From NCBI GenBank assembly GCA_963757265.1, contig CAVWRA010000004.1, positions 372,001 to 436,000 of the forward strand: DNA of 64,000 nt, given 5' to 3'. This stretch comes from CAIVVT01 sp963757265. GTDB taxonomy: Bacteria; Acidobacteriota; Terriglobia; Bryobacterales; Bryobacteraceae. This document shows positions 43,648-53,586 of the stretch, piece after piece. A model generated the notes under the pieces. It made no database searches and was not told where the DNA came from. It saw only the letters and a program-made list of their open reading frames with translations. A program made the translations under genes and the position numbers. Numbering within the stretch: the stretch's first letter is position 1; each line of letters opens with the position of its first letter.

Positions 43648-43894
43648 CACTGCCTCAGCGATTGGGGCGTCTGCTTTTGGTGACCACTATCCGTAGCACT
43701 CGGAGCGGCTCCCGCGCCCGTTGGCCAAGAGAGCGGGGAGGCCTGAGGTTCCCACTCTTTCCAGCAAGTTCCCCCCTACGTGGCTGTGTAATTGCACAAT
43801 CTCTAGCGCGAAACTGCGAAAATGGCGGCGACCCGCCTTTGGCAGCGTAGCTTGCAGTGAGTCCCACAATCCAGGACGTGGAGGTGTACGATCC

Positions 43895-44539
43895 ATGCGC
43901 TCTTGTATTTGGATCACAGCCGGCATTCTAGCCAGTTCTGTTTGCTTCGGCCAAGAGCTTGCGGTTGGCGTTATCGGCGGAGCCATGGCCACCGACGATT
44001 TGACCGGCGCGGGGGCCACCAGTGTGTCAAAGCGCTACGCCGTCGGTCCGGCCATGGAGATCGGCCTGCCGCTTCAGTTGGAGATTGAGGTCGATGCGCT
44101 CTATCGGCGCGAGGGATATCAAGCGTCCTTTGATGGTCAGCTCTCCTCAGTCTTTGCTGACGAACGGGCAAATTCGTGGGAGTTCCCGATAGTACTCAAG
44201 TACAGATTCCAGTCTCCCGTGGCCCGGCCGTTCGTGGAGGCGGGCTATGCGCCGCGCGTGATCCACGGATCGATCAGCTCCAACGGCTTTGATGACCTTC
44301 CACCCAGCGGGCTGCAGTATTATGCCTCCCGCGCTGGCACGAATTGGCCCATCAGCCACGGGATCGTCGTTGGCGGGGGAGTGCAGATCGCGATCGGCCG
44401 TCTGCACCTATCGCCTGAGCTGCGCTACACGCGTTGGAGCAACAATGCCATTTCGGGCTACTACGACGATGGACCGTCGTGGCAATCGACGCAAAACCAG
44501 GTGGACGTGCTGCTCGGCGTATCGTGGAGGATGCGATAG
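43895..44539 (+). CDS. Outer-membrane beta-barrel protein (OmpW/PorT-like), paralog 2
   Basis: 214 aa with a signal peptide (MRSCIWITAGILASSVCFGQ). Barrel strands include GPAMEIGLPLQLEIEVDALY, FPIVLKYRF, ARPFVEAGYAPRVIHG, GIVVGGGVQIAIGRL, LSPELRYTRW and the terminal QVDVLLGVSW. It is clearly related to the 42130 protein in strand order and motifs. GGAGG lies 10 nt before ATG 43895. It is flanked on the left by an oxidoreductase remnant and on the right by an intact oxidoreductase gene. Confidence 0.83.
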   Translation: MRSCIWITAGILASSVCFGQELAVGVIGGAMATDDLTGAGATSVSKRYAVGPAMEIGLPLQLEIEVDALYRREGYQASFDGQLSSVFADERANSWEFPIVLKYRFQSPVARPFVEAGYAPRVIHGSISSNGFDDLPPSGLQYYASRAGTNWPISHGIVVGGGVQIAIGRLHLSPELRYTRWSNNAISGYYDDGPSWQSTQNQVDVLLGVSWRMR

Positions 44540-44570
44540 TCCGGCGCCGCCGGCGCGCGCAGAGAGCGGT

Positions 44571-45821
<1,251 letters not shown>

Positions 45822-45839
45822 GATGATCTGTCCTCCCGG

Positions 45840-47180
45840 TTAGGCTTCGACGACCCGCATATTCACGGGGTCCCAATGCTGGATGCGGCCCTCGTAGTAG
45901 CTCATGTTGGCCAGCAGCGCCGGACCGGCGGCGCGCAGGCCGAACTCGGCGTCCTCAATGACCGGCTGGCGGGAGCGGACCGCGTTGAAAAAGGTGGTGT
46001 GATGCGCGAAGTCGTCCGAATAGCGGCGCGGCGGGACAAAGTGCTCCTCTTCGACCGGCTCGAGGGTCCCGGCGGTGACCGTCTTTTCGGGATATTGGCG
46101 GCGGTATTCGGCGAGGATCTTCTGCGCCGTGGCGCGGGAGAATCCACCGGCCGTCGTGCCGGGCTCGGCCTCCTTGGGCGGACGGCTCAGCGTGACGCCG
46201 TTGCCGATGGTCATGACGGCGTCGCTGCCGGTGAACTTGAATCCGCCGGTCTCGCCGCCTCCGCACACGAAGTTCACTCTCAGGGCCAGGTTGAAGGCCG
46301 GATGCTGGTCCGTGCGTTCGTAATCGTACAGGCCGAGCATGATGTCGGGCGCGTCGCGGTCGCCCTTCCAGAAGTAAATGCCGCCGGCGGCGAAGGCGCG
46401 CACGGGGCCGAGCGAACTGGTGATGAAGTGGATGCCGGTGAACAGGTGGACGAACAGGTCGCCGGCGACGCCAGTGCCGTAGTCGTTCCAGTTTCTCCAC
46501 TCGAACAGGCGCTGCGGGTCGAAGGGACGCTGGGGCGCGCTCCCGAGGAAGCGGTCCCAATCGATGGTCTGCGGAGTGGCGTCGGGCGGGATCGAGTAGC
46601 GCCACGCGCCGAGAGCCGAGTTGCGGTCGATCCACGCCTCGACCATATTGAGTGTGCCGATGGCGCCGGAGCGGAATAGTTCCTGGGCCTTCTGGTAGAC
46701 CACCGAGCTGACTCTCTGGCTGCCGACCTGCAGGATGCGCGCGTTCTTCTTCGAGGATTCGATGAGGCGGTGGCCGTCCTGCCAGCGCTTGACCATGGGC
46801 TTCTGGACGTAGACGTCCTTGCCGGCCTCCATGGCCTCGGCGGCAATCTGCGCATGCCAGTGGTCCGGGGTGGCGATGATCACGGCGTCGATGTCTTTGC
46901 GGGCCAGGACCTGGCGGTAGTCGCGCGTGGTGAAGATGTCCTGGCCCCAATGCTCCCGGGCGCGGGTCAGGCGGCCCTCGTAGACGTCGCACACGGCCAT
47001 CAGCTTCGTGCCGGGCACGCTGATGGCGGTCCCGGTGTCGCCCTGGCCCATGATGCCGCAGCCGATGGTGGCGAACTGAATGCGGTCGTTGGGGCTGGCG
47101 GCCTGTCGCGCCACGGCGGCCGGAAGCGCGAGGCCAGCCGCGCCGCTGGCCTGCAGGAAGTGTCGGCGGGTAGATGCCAT
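45840..47180 (-). CDS. Gfo/Idh/MocA-family oxidoreductase with Tat signal
   Basis: 446 aa. The Tat signal TRRHFLQASGAAGLALPAAV (4-23) marks periplasmic export with bound cofactor, a common arrangement in Acidobacteria and Planctomycetes. Rossmann FATIGCGIMGQGDTG, DAVIIATPDHWHAQIAAEAM and GKDVYVQKPM (QKP instead of EKP) follow. It is homologous along its whole length to the next gene downstream. A TAGAAT box lies 7 nt before the ATG, within a 17-bp tandem repeat region. Confidence 0.92.
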   Translation of the reverse strand: MASTRRHFLQASGAAGLALPAAVARQAASPNDRIQFATIGCGIMGQGDTGTAISVPGTKLMAVCDVYEGRLTRAREHWGQDIFTTRDYRQVLARKDIDAVIIATPDHWHAQIAAEAMEAGKDVYVQKPMVKRWQDGHRLIESSKKNARILQVGSQRVSSVVYQKAQELFRSGAIGTLNMVEAWIDRNSALGAWRYSIPPDATPQTIDWDRFLGSAPQRPFDPQRLFEWRNWNDYGTGVAGDLFVHLFTGIHFITSSLGPVRAFAAGGIYFWKGDRDAPDIMLGLYDYERTDQHPAFNLALRVNFVCGGGETGGFKFTGSDAVMTIGNGVTLSRPPKEAEPGTTAGGFSRATAQKILAEYRRQYPEKTVTAGTLEPVEEEHFVPPRRYSDDFAHHTTFFNAVRSRQPVIEDAEFGLRAAGPALLANMSYYEGRIQHWDPVNMRVVEA

Positions 47181-47187
47181 GGCAATT

Positions 47188-47193
47188 ATTCTA
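47188..47193 (-). promoter_or_regulatory. Putative -10 box close to the start codon
   Basis: TAGAAT on the minus strand, 7 nt before the ATG at 47180, overlapping the tandem repeat at 47191-47224. Confidence 0.4.
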
Positions 47194-47224
47194 TTGCGGA
47201 TCGAGTTCTATTGCGGATCGAGTC
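47191..47224. repeat. 17-bp tandem repeat, two units
   Basis: CTATTGCGGATCGAGTT at 47191-47207 followed directly by CTATTGCGGATCGAGTC at 47208-47224. It lies between two divergent genes, next to the start of the Tat oxidoreductase. Confidence 0.85.
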
Positions 47225-47317
47225 TGGCGGTTCGGAGGCGTCGTGCCGATGAGATAAGCTGAGAGCCGCGATGCGACAACAGGCACAGCCGGCGCGGGAA
47301 CAGGGGAACCACTCCTG

Positions 47318-48196
47318 ATGCGATTCCGGCGCTCTGAACTGCTGCTCGACTTCTTCTTCCTTTATATGGCCGCGGCGGCGTTCGCGATCCATGCACCGGC
47401 GGGGCCGCAGTGGCTGATCCTGCCGCTGAACCTGGCGCTGGCCGGGTGGTCCTGCCTGTTCGCCTGGGCGCACCCGGGGCGCGGCTTCCACCTGCTGGAC
47501 CGGGTGCGCGACTGGTGGCCGCTGGCGGCGCTGCTGGTGGCTCTGCGCGAAGCCTCCTGGCTGAGCGTGGTCCGCACTCCGGGCGAGGTGGAGACAACGC
47601 TGCGGCAATGGGACCGGGCGGTGCTGCTGGACAGCGGCCTGAAACAGTTGCTGGACGGCGGCGCGCCGCTGGTTCCGGGCACGCTCGAAGCGGCGTACCT
47701 GCTGGCCGCCGTATTGCCGGCGGCGATGGTGCTGCTGTTCTACATGGCTGGCGAGCGGGACCGGATCGACGACGCCTGGAGCGCCGTGCTGCTGGCCGCG
47801 CTGAGCGTCCTGGCCATCTGGCCGTGGATCCCGATGGAGCCGCCGCGCCTGGTTTTCCCCGGCGATCTCCTGCCGCCCGAGACATGGCTGCGGCGCGTCA
47901 CGCTGGGGCTGGTCAACTACGCCGGCGGCCGCGGCGGCACGTTCCCGAGCGCACGCATCGCCGTGGCTTTCGCCGTGCCGTTGGCGCTTTTACGGCTGCT
48001 GAAACGGTGGCGGGCGGTGGGCTGGGCCGGGCTGGCGCTGGCCTTGCTGGCGGCGCTGGCGGGTGTTTATGGCCGTTACCAATTTGCCGCGGACGTGGTG
48101 GCGGGGATTGTTGTGGCCGTGCTGGCGGGGGTCGGCGCTGTTCTTGTCACGCGGCCGGCGGGACTCGGCAGAGGAGGGCGCGAGGAGATGTTCTAG
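47318..48196 (+). CDS. PAP2-like membrane protein lacking catalytic histidines
   Basis: 292 aa with about seven hydrophobic segments. The order of motifs suits the PAP2 / inositolphosphotransferase superfamily: PPRLVFPGDLLP, then GGTFPSARIAVAFAVP (209-221), then GVYGRYQFAADVVAG (249-263). In active enzymes the second motif is PS-x-H and the third contains H-x3-D; here R213 and Q255 replace both His, while D259 stays. The protein may be an inactive homologue or use another chemistry. No neighbour explains its role. Confidence 0.65.
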   Translation: MRFRRSELLLDFFFLYMAAAAFAIHAPAGPQWLILPLNLALAGWSCLFAWAHPGRGFHLLDRVRDWWPLAALLVALREASWLSVVRTPGEVETTLRQWDRAVLLDSGLKQLLDGGAPLVPGTLEAAYLLAAVLPAAMVLLFYMAGERDRIDDAWSAVLLAALSVLAIWPWIPMEPPRLVFPGDLLPPETWLRRVTLGLVNYAGGRGGTFPSARIAVAFAVPLALLRLLKRWRAVGWAGLALALLAALAGVYGRYQFAADVVAGIVVAVLAGVGAVLVTRPAGLGRGGREEMF

Positions 48197-48214
48197 GCCG
48201 CTGCCCTGCCAGGA

Positions 48215-48562
48215 CTACTTGGGCGGCGCCGCGGGCGGCGTGGAAGTGTTGCTCGTGGAGGAACTGGAGGCAGATTCCTTGGTGTTGGAAGCGGTTTCCT
48301 TCGCCGCTTCCTTACCCGTGCCCGCCGGGGTCTTGCCGTCCGATTCGCTCTTGTTGCCGTTCGATCCGCCGTTGGACCCGCCTTTCTTGGCGTAATCGGT
48401 GGCGTAGAAGCCGCTCCCCTTGAACTGGAATGAGGGCGCCGTCATCTGGCGCTGGACGCGGCCGCCACAGCCGTCGTGAACCCTCAGTGGAGCATCCGAA
48501 AAGCTCTGCAGAACTTCAAAAACCTCATTGCACTTGCGGCATTTGTACTCATACAAAGGCAT
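48215..48562 (-). CDS. FmdB-family zinc-ribbon protein
   Basis: 115 aa. MPLYEYKCRKCNEVFEVLQS is the FmdB/CxxC_CxxC_SSSS opening with C8 and C11. The second half of the ribbon reads H29-D-G-C32-GG, so His replaces the usual third Cys, still a possible zinc ligand. The C-terminal 60 residues are low-complexity Gly/Asn/Ser/Lys and probably disordered. ATG 48562 is the family start. Confidence 0.9.
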   Translation of the reverse strand: MPLYEYKCRKCNEVFEVLQSFSDAPLRVHDGCGGRVQRQMTAPSFQFKGSGFYATDYAKKGGSNGGSNGNKSESDGKTPAGTGKEAAKETASNTKESASSSSTSNTSTPPAAPPK

Positions 48563-48691
48563 GTCGATCGTTCGCAACCTTGCTTTCCAATTCCATTATG
48601 AGCCTTCGCAGCGGGGGTGTGCGCATCCTGCCACGGCGGCTCGGACCGCCCGCCGGAGATGGCCGTCCAATCGAATGAGATGAAATGTGCC

Positions 48692-50026
48692 CTAGGGGAG
48701 TTTCTTCTTCCCCTGGTCGGCGTGGTCTTTCACCGCGTCCGCGGGGGAGGGGACGGGCTGCGACGGGACCGCCGGTTCCGTGGAGGTCCTGGCGGCACTG
48801 ACCGGCGCGGCGCCGTTCAGCACCTCGAGAGCCTTCTTGAGCACCGGGTCCTCGCCGGGCTTTCTGGGAGCCTGCGGCGCCGGCTCTTCCGGCTGTTCGA
48901 TTTCTTCCTCTTCCAGGGGTTGGCCTTCGACGTCGTTGACCATGTAAGCCGGCACGATGCCGGTGTCCTGGATCGCCTTGCCGGCCGGCGAGTAATACTT
49001 CGCCACGGCCATCAAGACCGCTCCGCCGTCCTCGGTGCGAAGGATTTTCCGGACGGCCGCATCGCCGAAAGTGCGCTCGCCGACCACCTGCGCGCGGTGG
49101 TTGTCGGCCAGCGCGGCGGCGGCAATCTCCGCTCCGCCCAGCGTGCCGCGATTGGTCAGCACCACCATCGGGCCGCTGAAGATCCGCTTCGACGGGTCGG
49201 CTTCAAACGTCTGCTTGGGAAACTTCTGGCCTTGCAGAGTGGCGATGGTCCCTTTGTCCAGAAACAGATTGGCCAGGGCGATGCCCTCGTCGTCCGCGCC
49301 CACTGTGTTGTGGCGCAGGTCCAACACCAGGCGCCTGGCGCCGCGTTTCTCGAGATCCTTGACGGCCGCCGCCACGCGGTCCGTCGCGCCGGCGTTCAGC
49401 TCATAGATCTGCACCAGGCCGGTCTGGTCGTCGGCCATCCGCGCCACCAGCGGCGGCGACTTGATCTCCGTGCGGGTCAGCTTGATGGTGAGCGGGTCGG
49501 GCTTGCGCAGGCGCAGGACCGTCACATCGACGGTCGTTCCGGGGTCGCCCTCGAGCAGCAGGTCGGCAAAGGCCAGCGGCATGTCGCGGGTCTGGATGCC
49601 GTTGATCGAATCGATCATGTCGCCGGTCGAAAAGCCCGCTTTGTCGGCCGGGGATCCGGGAATTGCATCCACGACATTAATGTCATAGACGTACTTGCGG
49701 CTGAGCACCAGCCCGACGCTCGCGCGCTTGAGTTCCTTGGCCTTCATGTATTGCTGATACTGGTCGGCGTTCAGATAGCTGGCGAAAGGATCGATCGAGA
49801 CCAGCAGCCCGTTAATCGCGCCCAGCGTGACATTCTTCATGTCGGGCTCTTCCACGTAGTCCGACTTGATTTTGGCGAACACCTCGGCGTAAACGCTCAG
49901 ATGGCGGTACGGCGCCGACGGATCCTCGGCCGCCTGCCGGCTCTGGCCCACCAGCGAGCCAGCCAGAATCAGCGCCACCAGGAGACTGGAAACGCCCACA
50001 ACGACGTACTTGAATGCTCGGTTCAT
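48692..50026 (-). CDS. S41 (carboxyl-terminal processing) peptidase homologue without catalytic dyad
   Basis: 444 aa from ATG 50026. A signal anchor (VVVGVSSLLVALILAGSLVG) is followed by the CTP N-terminal helical region, then a PDZ domain (SVGLVLSRKYVYDINVVDAI, AGFSTGDMIDSINGIQ) and the S41 core (RRLVLDLRHNTVGADDEGIA). In active CTPs the core reads S-A-S-A-S-E-I, with the nucleophile 25 residues before a Lys in TFGK. Here it is T-L-G297-G-A-E-I and TFGD322: both Ser and Lys are lost at matching spacing, while E-I and the VVGE-TFG frame are kept. It is probably a pseudoprotease acting as scaffold or chaperone. The tail is Pro/Glu-rich. Confidence 0.88.
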   Translation of the reverse strand: MNRAFKYVVVGVSSLLVALILAGSLVGQSRQAAEDPSAPYRHLSVYAEVFAKIKSDYVEEPDMKNVTLGAINGLLVSIDPFASYLNADQYQQYMKAKELKRASVGLVLSRKYVYDINVVDAIPGSPADKAGFSTGDMIDSINGIQTRDMPLAFADLLLEGDPGTTVDVTVLRLRKPDPLTIKLTRTEIKSPPLVARMADDQTGLVQIYELNAGATDRVAAAVKDLEKRGARRLVLDLRHNTVGADDEGIALANLFLDKGTIATLQGQKFPKQTFEADPSKRIFSGPMVVLTNRGTLGGAEIAAAALADNHRAQVVGERTFGDAAVRKILRTEDGGAVLMAVAKYYSPAGKAIQDTGIVPAYMVNDVEGQPLEEEEIEQPEEPAPQAPRKPGEDPVLKKALEVLNGAAPVSAARTSTEPAVPSQPVPSPADAVKDHADQGKKKLP

Positions 50027-50044
50027 GGATTTATGGCTGCGCAA

Positions 50045-50814
50045 TATCGATCCCGTTTTCCCAGTGGAGCCGGGGTGCTCCTACCTTCGAAGTATAGCAG
50101 GCGCTGTCTAACCCGCTCCCCGCTGACGCCCGGCCTCCGCCGGCGCTGCACGCTGGGGCCGCGCCGGGCAGTGGCAATTTCCGGATGAAAGGCCGATCCG
50201 GGGTGGACTGCGAACTCCAGCCCCGCGCACTATTAGTGCCGCTGCTTTCACCCGCTCATATTTCCTTAGACGCGCCGCGGCGAAATTGGTTGTGAGAACC
50301 TGCAACGGTCGTTCCGGATCCGCAGCGCGCGCCGTACCGCGGGCTGGCCGTGCAACCCCAGCGCAAGAGCCAGGATCCAACCGGATGCTCATGGTTCCAC
50401 TGGTGCGGACGCAATACTTAAGTTCGCATAATAAACCGGTCGGATGAATCGGCGGTACTAGTTCTTGATAGAACTACCAGTACTAAACTGATAGTTCAAT
50501 TCAGCCGTGATATGTGAATGTCACTTTCGATCACAATAATCCTGGTGTACAATAGCCTTGCCTGGGTCTCCACTTCGGGGAGCCCGGGATTTGTAGTATT
50601 GGCGCTGGGTGCGGTCATCGCAGGAAGATGTCGCGCTCAATGTTTCGAATCCGCCGTCGTTTGGAGCGCCTAGCAACGCAATCCGCGGTGGCGGCCCGGG
50701 GCGGGTATGGTCGAGTGACAGCCAGCCGGCCGCGGGGATGGTGGTATTACAGCCGCATGTATTCGCGCCCGGCTTGGGGGCTCCTGCGATGCGGCAGACT
50801 GGGGATGACAAGCA
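50045..50814. other. Long intergenic region with inverted repeats upstream of the Flp pilin
   Basis: There is no convincing gene. Overlapping inverted repeats GTTC-ttgata-GAAC (50461-50474) and GAACTA...TAGTTC (50471-50497) look like regulator half-sites. A TACAAT box is at 50548-50553. A GC-rich hairpin (gggtctccacttcggggagccc) follows at about 50563-50584. If TACAAT is used, the pilin mRNA has a leader of about 255 nt. Confidence 0.5.
50460..50497. promoter_or_regulatory. Overlapping inverted repeats, possible operator
   Basis: Perfect palindromic arms AGTTCT/AGAACT (50460-50475) with a TGAT loop, overlapping a second pair GAACTA/TAGTTC (50471-50476 and 50492-50497). They lie in an A+T-rich patch upstream of the TACAAT box. 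Confidence 0.4.
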
Positions 50815-50997
50815 GTGACTTATCTGGCGAAATTCCTTCGCGATGAGCAGGCGCAGGACATGGTCGAGTACACGCTGCTGCTTGCTTTGGTTGCACTGGC
50901 TGCCGGGGCTGCCTACGTGGGCATTGCTCCGCAGATTGTGAACATCGTCTCCAAGCGGAACAACGACCTGTTGTCCGCTGACGCTGTGGCGCAATAG
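50815..50997 (+). CDS. Flp/Fap-type IVb pilin
   Basis: 60 aa starting at GTG. It has the Flp layout: a short basic-acidic leader (MTYLAKFLRDEQAQ), then DMVEYTLLLALVALAAGAAY with the conserved Glu-Tyr pair entering the single hydrophobic helix, and a short polar tail. In most Flp pilins the residue at the prepilin cleavage site is Gly; here the matching position is Ala (EQAQDMVEY). No tad/cpa assembly genes are in the window, so they must be elsewhere. Confidence 0.88.
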   Translation: MTYLAKFLRDEQAQDMVEYTLLLALVALAAGAAYVGIAPQIVNIVSKRNNDLLSADAVAQ

Positions 50998-51214
50998 TCA
51001 TCCGCCATTGAGTTTGTGAGCAGCTCCATTCTGCACTGCCTGCCCGCCACGCCCGCCCGTCTCTCCTGACCGCCCCGCCCCGACGCCTCGTGCCGTGCCG
51101 GCCCGGCGTTCATTTTCGTCCGTCGCGCAGGCTCGGCACGGGTTTGGATATGCTTGTGGAGCGCCAGGGCGCGCCCCGCTATCCAATACAGCTCCACGTA
51201 GGGATGAGACAACC

Positions 51215-52384
51215 TTGATACAACCGCAAAAGAGCAGCGCATTCCCCGTCTTTCTGGCCTTTCTGGCGATGGGTTTCGCCGACGCCGCAGGACCGTTTGT
51301 CGGGCTGGCGAGGGAACAATTCCACCTCTCGAACTTCAGCGCGCAACTGGTCACCTTCACGGGGTTCCTGATGTTCGGCGTGCTGTCATTGCCGATGGGC
51401 GTTTTCCAGGACCGCGTGGGGAAAAAAACGGTTCTTCTGCTGGGCTTGTCCGTCATGCTGGCGGGCATTCTCATCCCCGCACTGATGGGGTTGTCGACTT
51501 TCCCGATCTTCCTGGTGACGGTGCTGCTGCTGGGCGCCGGCGCGACCATTCTGCAGGTCGCCGGCAACCCGATCATGCGCGACGTCTCGGCGCCGGGAAG
51601 GTACTCGCGCAATCTTTCCCTGGCGCAATTCGTCAAGGCCATCGGCTCGCTATCGGGGCCCGTGATTCCAGTGGTTGCGGCGCGCTACTTCGGCGCCAGT
51701 TGGAACGTGATCTTTCCCATTTACAGCGCGTTCGTGCTGGTGACGATCCTGGCCACTCTGCCGTTGAAAGTAAACGAGGAGCGCGCGCCGGATCACCAGC
51801 CGGCCACCTTTGGCTCGTCGCTCGGCATGCTGGGCAACGGTTACGTCGCGATGATGGTCCTGGCGCTGTTTCTGTACGTCGGCGCGGAGGTGTCGGTGAG
51901 CTCGGGCATCCCGATGTATCTGCATGACCGCTTCCACCTGGACCTCAATAAAGTCGGATTGCTGGGCACCGGCCTGTTTTTCCTCTCGTTGACCATCGGC
52001 CGTTTATCGGGCGGCGTGCTGCTGACCTGGATGAAGCCGCGGACGTTCTTCCTCCTCACCTGCCTGCTGTCGCTGGCCGGCCTGCTGTCCATGTTTCTTC
52101 CCAGCCGGGCGGCGGCCGTGGCCGGCTTCCTGCTTATCGGGCTGGGCTTCGCCAACATATTCCCGCTGGTCTTCTCGATCGTGATCGACAAGCTGCCCGA
52201 ACACACCAATGCCCTCTCCGGCCTGATGGTGACGGCGTGTGTCGGCGCGGCCCTGGTCCCGCCGGTCATGGGCCTCGTGGCCGACGCGCTCAAGTCCGTC
52301 CAGCTTGCCTTCATCGTGCCGCTGTTGTGCCTGGCCTACATCACCTGGACCGCCGTGGTGAACCTGCGCACGGCGCGCGCCTGA
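51215..52384 (+). CDS. MFS sugar transporter (FucP/GluP-like)
   Basis: About 389 aa with 12 transmembrane helices. It has the MFS loop motif GVFQDRVGKKTVLLLGLSVM between TM2 and TM3, ILQVAGNPIMRDVSAPGRYS and the NPxxxD-like helix common to fucose/glucose-galactose permeases. The start is TTG 51215, after AGGGATGAG, because it opens just before TM1; the longer frame is implausible. The ROK kinase begins 22 nt downstream, and a glycosidase follows, so this is a sugar uptake and phosphorylation unit. Confidence 0.87.
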   Translation: MIQPQKSSAFPVFLAFLAMGFADAAGPFVGLAREQFHLSNFSAQLVTFTGFLMFGVLSLPMGVFQDRVGKKTVLLLGLSVMLAGILIPALMGLSTFPIFLVTVLLLGAGATILQVAGNPIMRDVSAPGRYSRNLSLAQFVKAIGSLSGPVIPVVAARYFGASWNVIFPIYSAFVLVTILATLPLKVNEERAPDHQPATFGSSLGMLGNGYVAMMVLALFLYVGAEVSVSSGIPMYLHDRFHLDLNKVGLLGTGLFFLSLTIGRLSGGVLLTWMKPRTFFLLTCLLSLAGLLSMFLPSRAAAVAGFLLIGLGFANIFPLVFSIVIDKLPEHTNALSGLMVTACVGAALVPPVMGLVADALKSVQLAFIVPLLCLAYITWTAVVNLRTARA

Positions 52385-52405
52385 TTTCGTGCGGAGGCGC
52401 GTCCT

Positions 52406-53509
52406 ATGCCAATCCGATTTGATACCGACGCGCGCATCGTGATGACCCTCGATGCGGGCGGCACCAATCTCAAGTTCTCGGCCATCCGCGGCAATCAGTT
52501 GCTGGCCGGCCCCATCAGCCGCCCGACCGAAGCCCACCATCTCGAACGCTGCCTGGCCAATATCGTTGGCGGATTCGAAGACATCCGCGCCGCGCTGCCC
52601 GCCGCACCCGTCGCCATCAGCTTCGCCTTTCCCGGCCCGGCCGATTATCCCCACGGCATCGTCACCAACGAGAACAACCTGCCGGCCTTCCGCCAGGGCG
52701 TCGCCCTGGGGCCAATGCTGGCCGAACATTTCGGCATTCCCGCGTTTCTGAACAACGATGGCGACCTGTTCGTCTACGGCGAGGCCATCGCCGGCTTTTT
52801 GCCATACGTCAACCAACTGCTCGAGAACGCTCTCAGTCCCAAGCGCTACCGCAATCTGTTCGGCATCACGCTGGGCACCGGATTCGGCGGCGGCATCGTC
52901 ATCCGCGGCGAGCTGCTGATCGGCGACAACTCGGCCGCGGGCGAGGTCTGGCTGCTGCGCAACAAGCTCGATCCGCGCATGAACGCCGAGGAGGGCGCAT
53001 CCATCCGCGCCGTCCGTCGCGCATATGCGGGCAAGGCCGGCATCAAGTTCGAAGATGCGCCCGAGCCGAAGGAGATTTGCGAAATCGGAATGGGCCACGC
53101 GCCCGGCAACGCGGCGGCGGCGCGGGAGGCCTTCCGCCAGATGGGCGAGGTGGCGGGCGACGCCGTGGCCCAGGCGCTGACGCTGGTGGACGGCCTGGTG
53201 GTGGTGGGCGGAGGCATCTCCGCCGCGCACCCGCTGTTCCTGCCTGCGCTCGTCGATGCGATGAACGCCGTCTTCGAGCGCGACGGCCAGCCGCTGCGGC
53301 GGCTCATCCCGCGCGCCTTCAACATCGAGGATCCGGAACAGCGGGACACGTTCCTGCGCGGCCAGGCGCGGGAGATCGGCGTCCCCGGCTCGGCGCGCAG
53401 AATCGCCTACGACCCGCTGCAGCGCACCGCCGTCGGCATCTCCCGACTCGGCACCAGCGAAGCCGTCTCCATCGGTGCCTACGCCTACGCGCTGCATCGC
53501 CTGGGCTGA
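52406..53509 (+). CDS. ROK-family sugar kinase
   Basis: A 367-aa actin-fold kinase. ATP-binding MTLDAGGTNLKFSAIRG, sugar-site FLNNDGDLFVYGEAIAG (catalytic Asp in NNDGD), phosphate-2 GITLGTGFGGGIVIRGEL and VVVGGGISAAHPLF. The usual ROK zinc motif (CGxxGCxE) is absent; the matching stretch is GEVWLLRNKL. A longer C-terminal part than glucokinases is present. GGAGG precedes ATG 52406. The sugar is unknown; the transporter upstream and glycosidase downstream suggest a hexose from glycan breakdown. Confidence 0.9.
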   Translation: MPIRFDTDARIVMTLDAGGTNLKFSAIRGNQLLAGPISRPTEAHHLERCLANIVGGFEDIRAALPAAPVAISFAFPGPADYPHGIVTNENNLPAFRQGVALGPMLAEHFGIPAFLNNDGDLFVYGEAIAGFLPYVNQLLENALSPKRYRNLFGITLGTGFGGGIVIRGELLIGDNSAAGEVWLLRNKLDPRMNAEEGASIRAVRRAYAGKAGIKFEDAPEPKEICEIGMGHAPGNAAAAREAFRQMGEVAGDAVAQALTLVDGLVVVGGGISAAHPLFLPALVDAMNAVFERDGQPLRRLIPRAFNIEDPEQRDTFLRGQAREIGVPGSARRIAYDPLQRTAVGISRLGTSEAVSIGAYAYALHRLG

Positions 53510-53586
53510 GCCTCACCGGGCGCCCGGCGCAAGATTGCGCTGCTTTCTTCTCGCGCATTTGAATTGCTGCTACCATGCCCCTCAGC

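Larger units (their letters stand above)
42757..43894. other. Gene-poor region between two divergent barrel genes
   Basis: It contains repeat C copy 2 and an 80-bp decayed fragment of a Gfo/Idh oxidoreductase gene. The remainder (43130-43560 and 43650-43880) shows no convincing gene in either strand. Confidence 0.6.

Noticed and set aside
50609..50846. Two small frames upstream of the Flp pilin (69 and 72 aa)
   Set aside because: They overlap in different frames, have no ribosome binding site and unremarkable composition; more likely mRNA leader.
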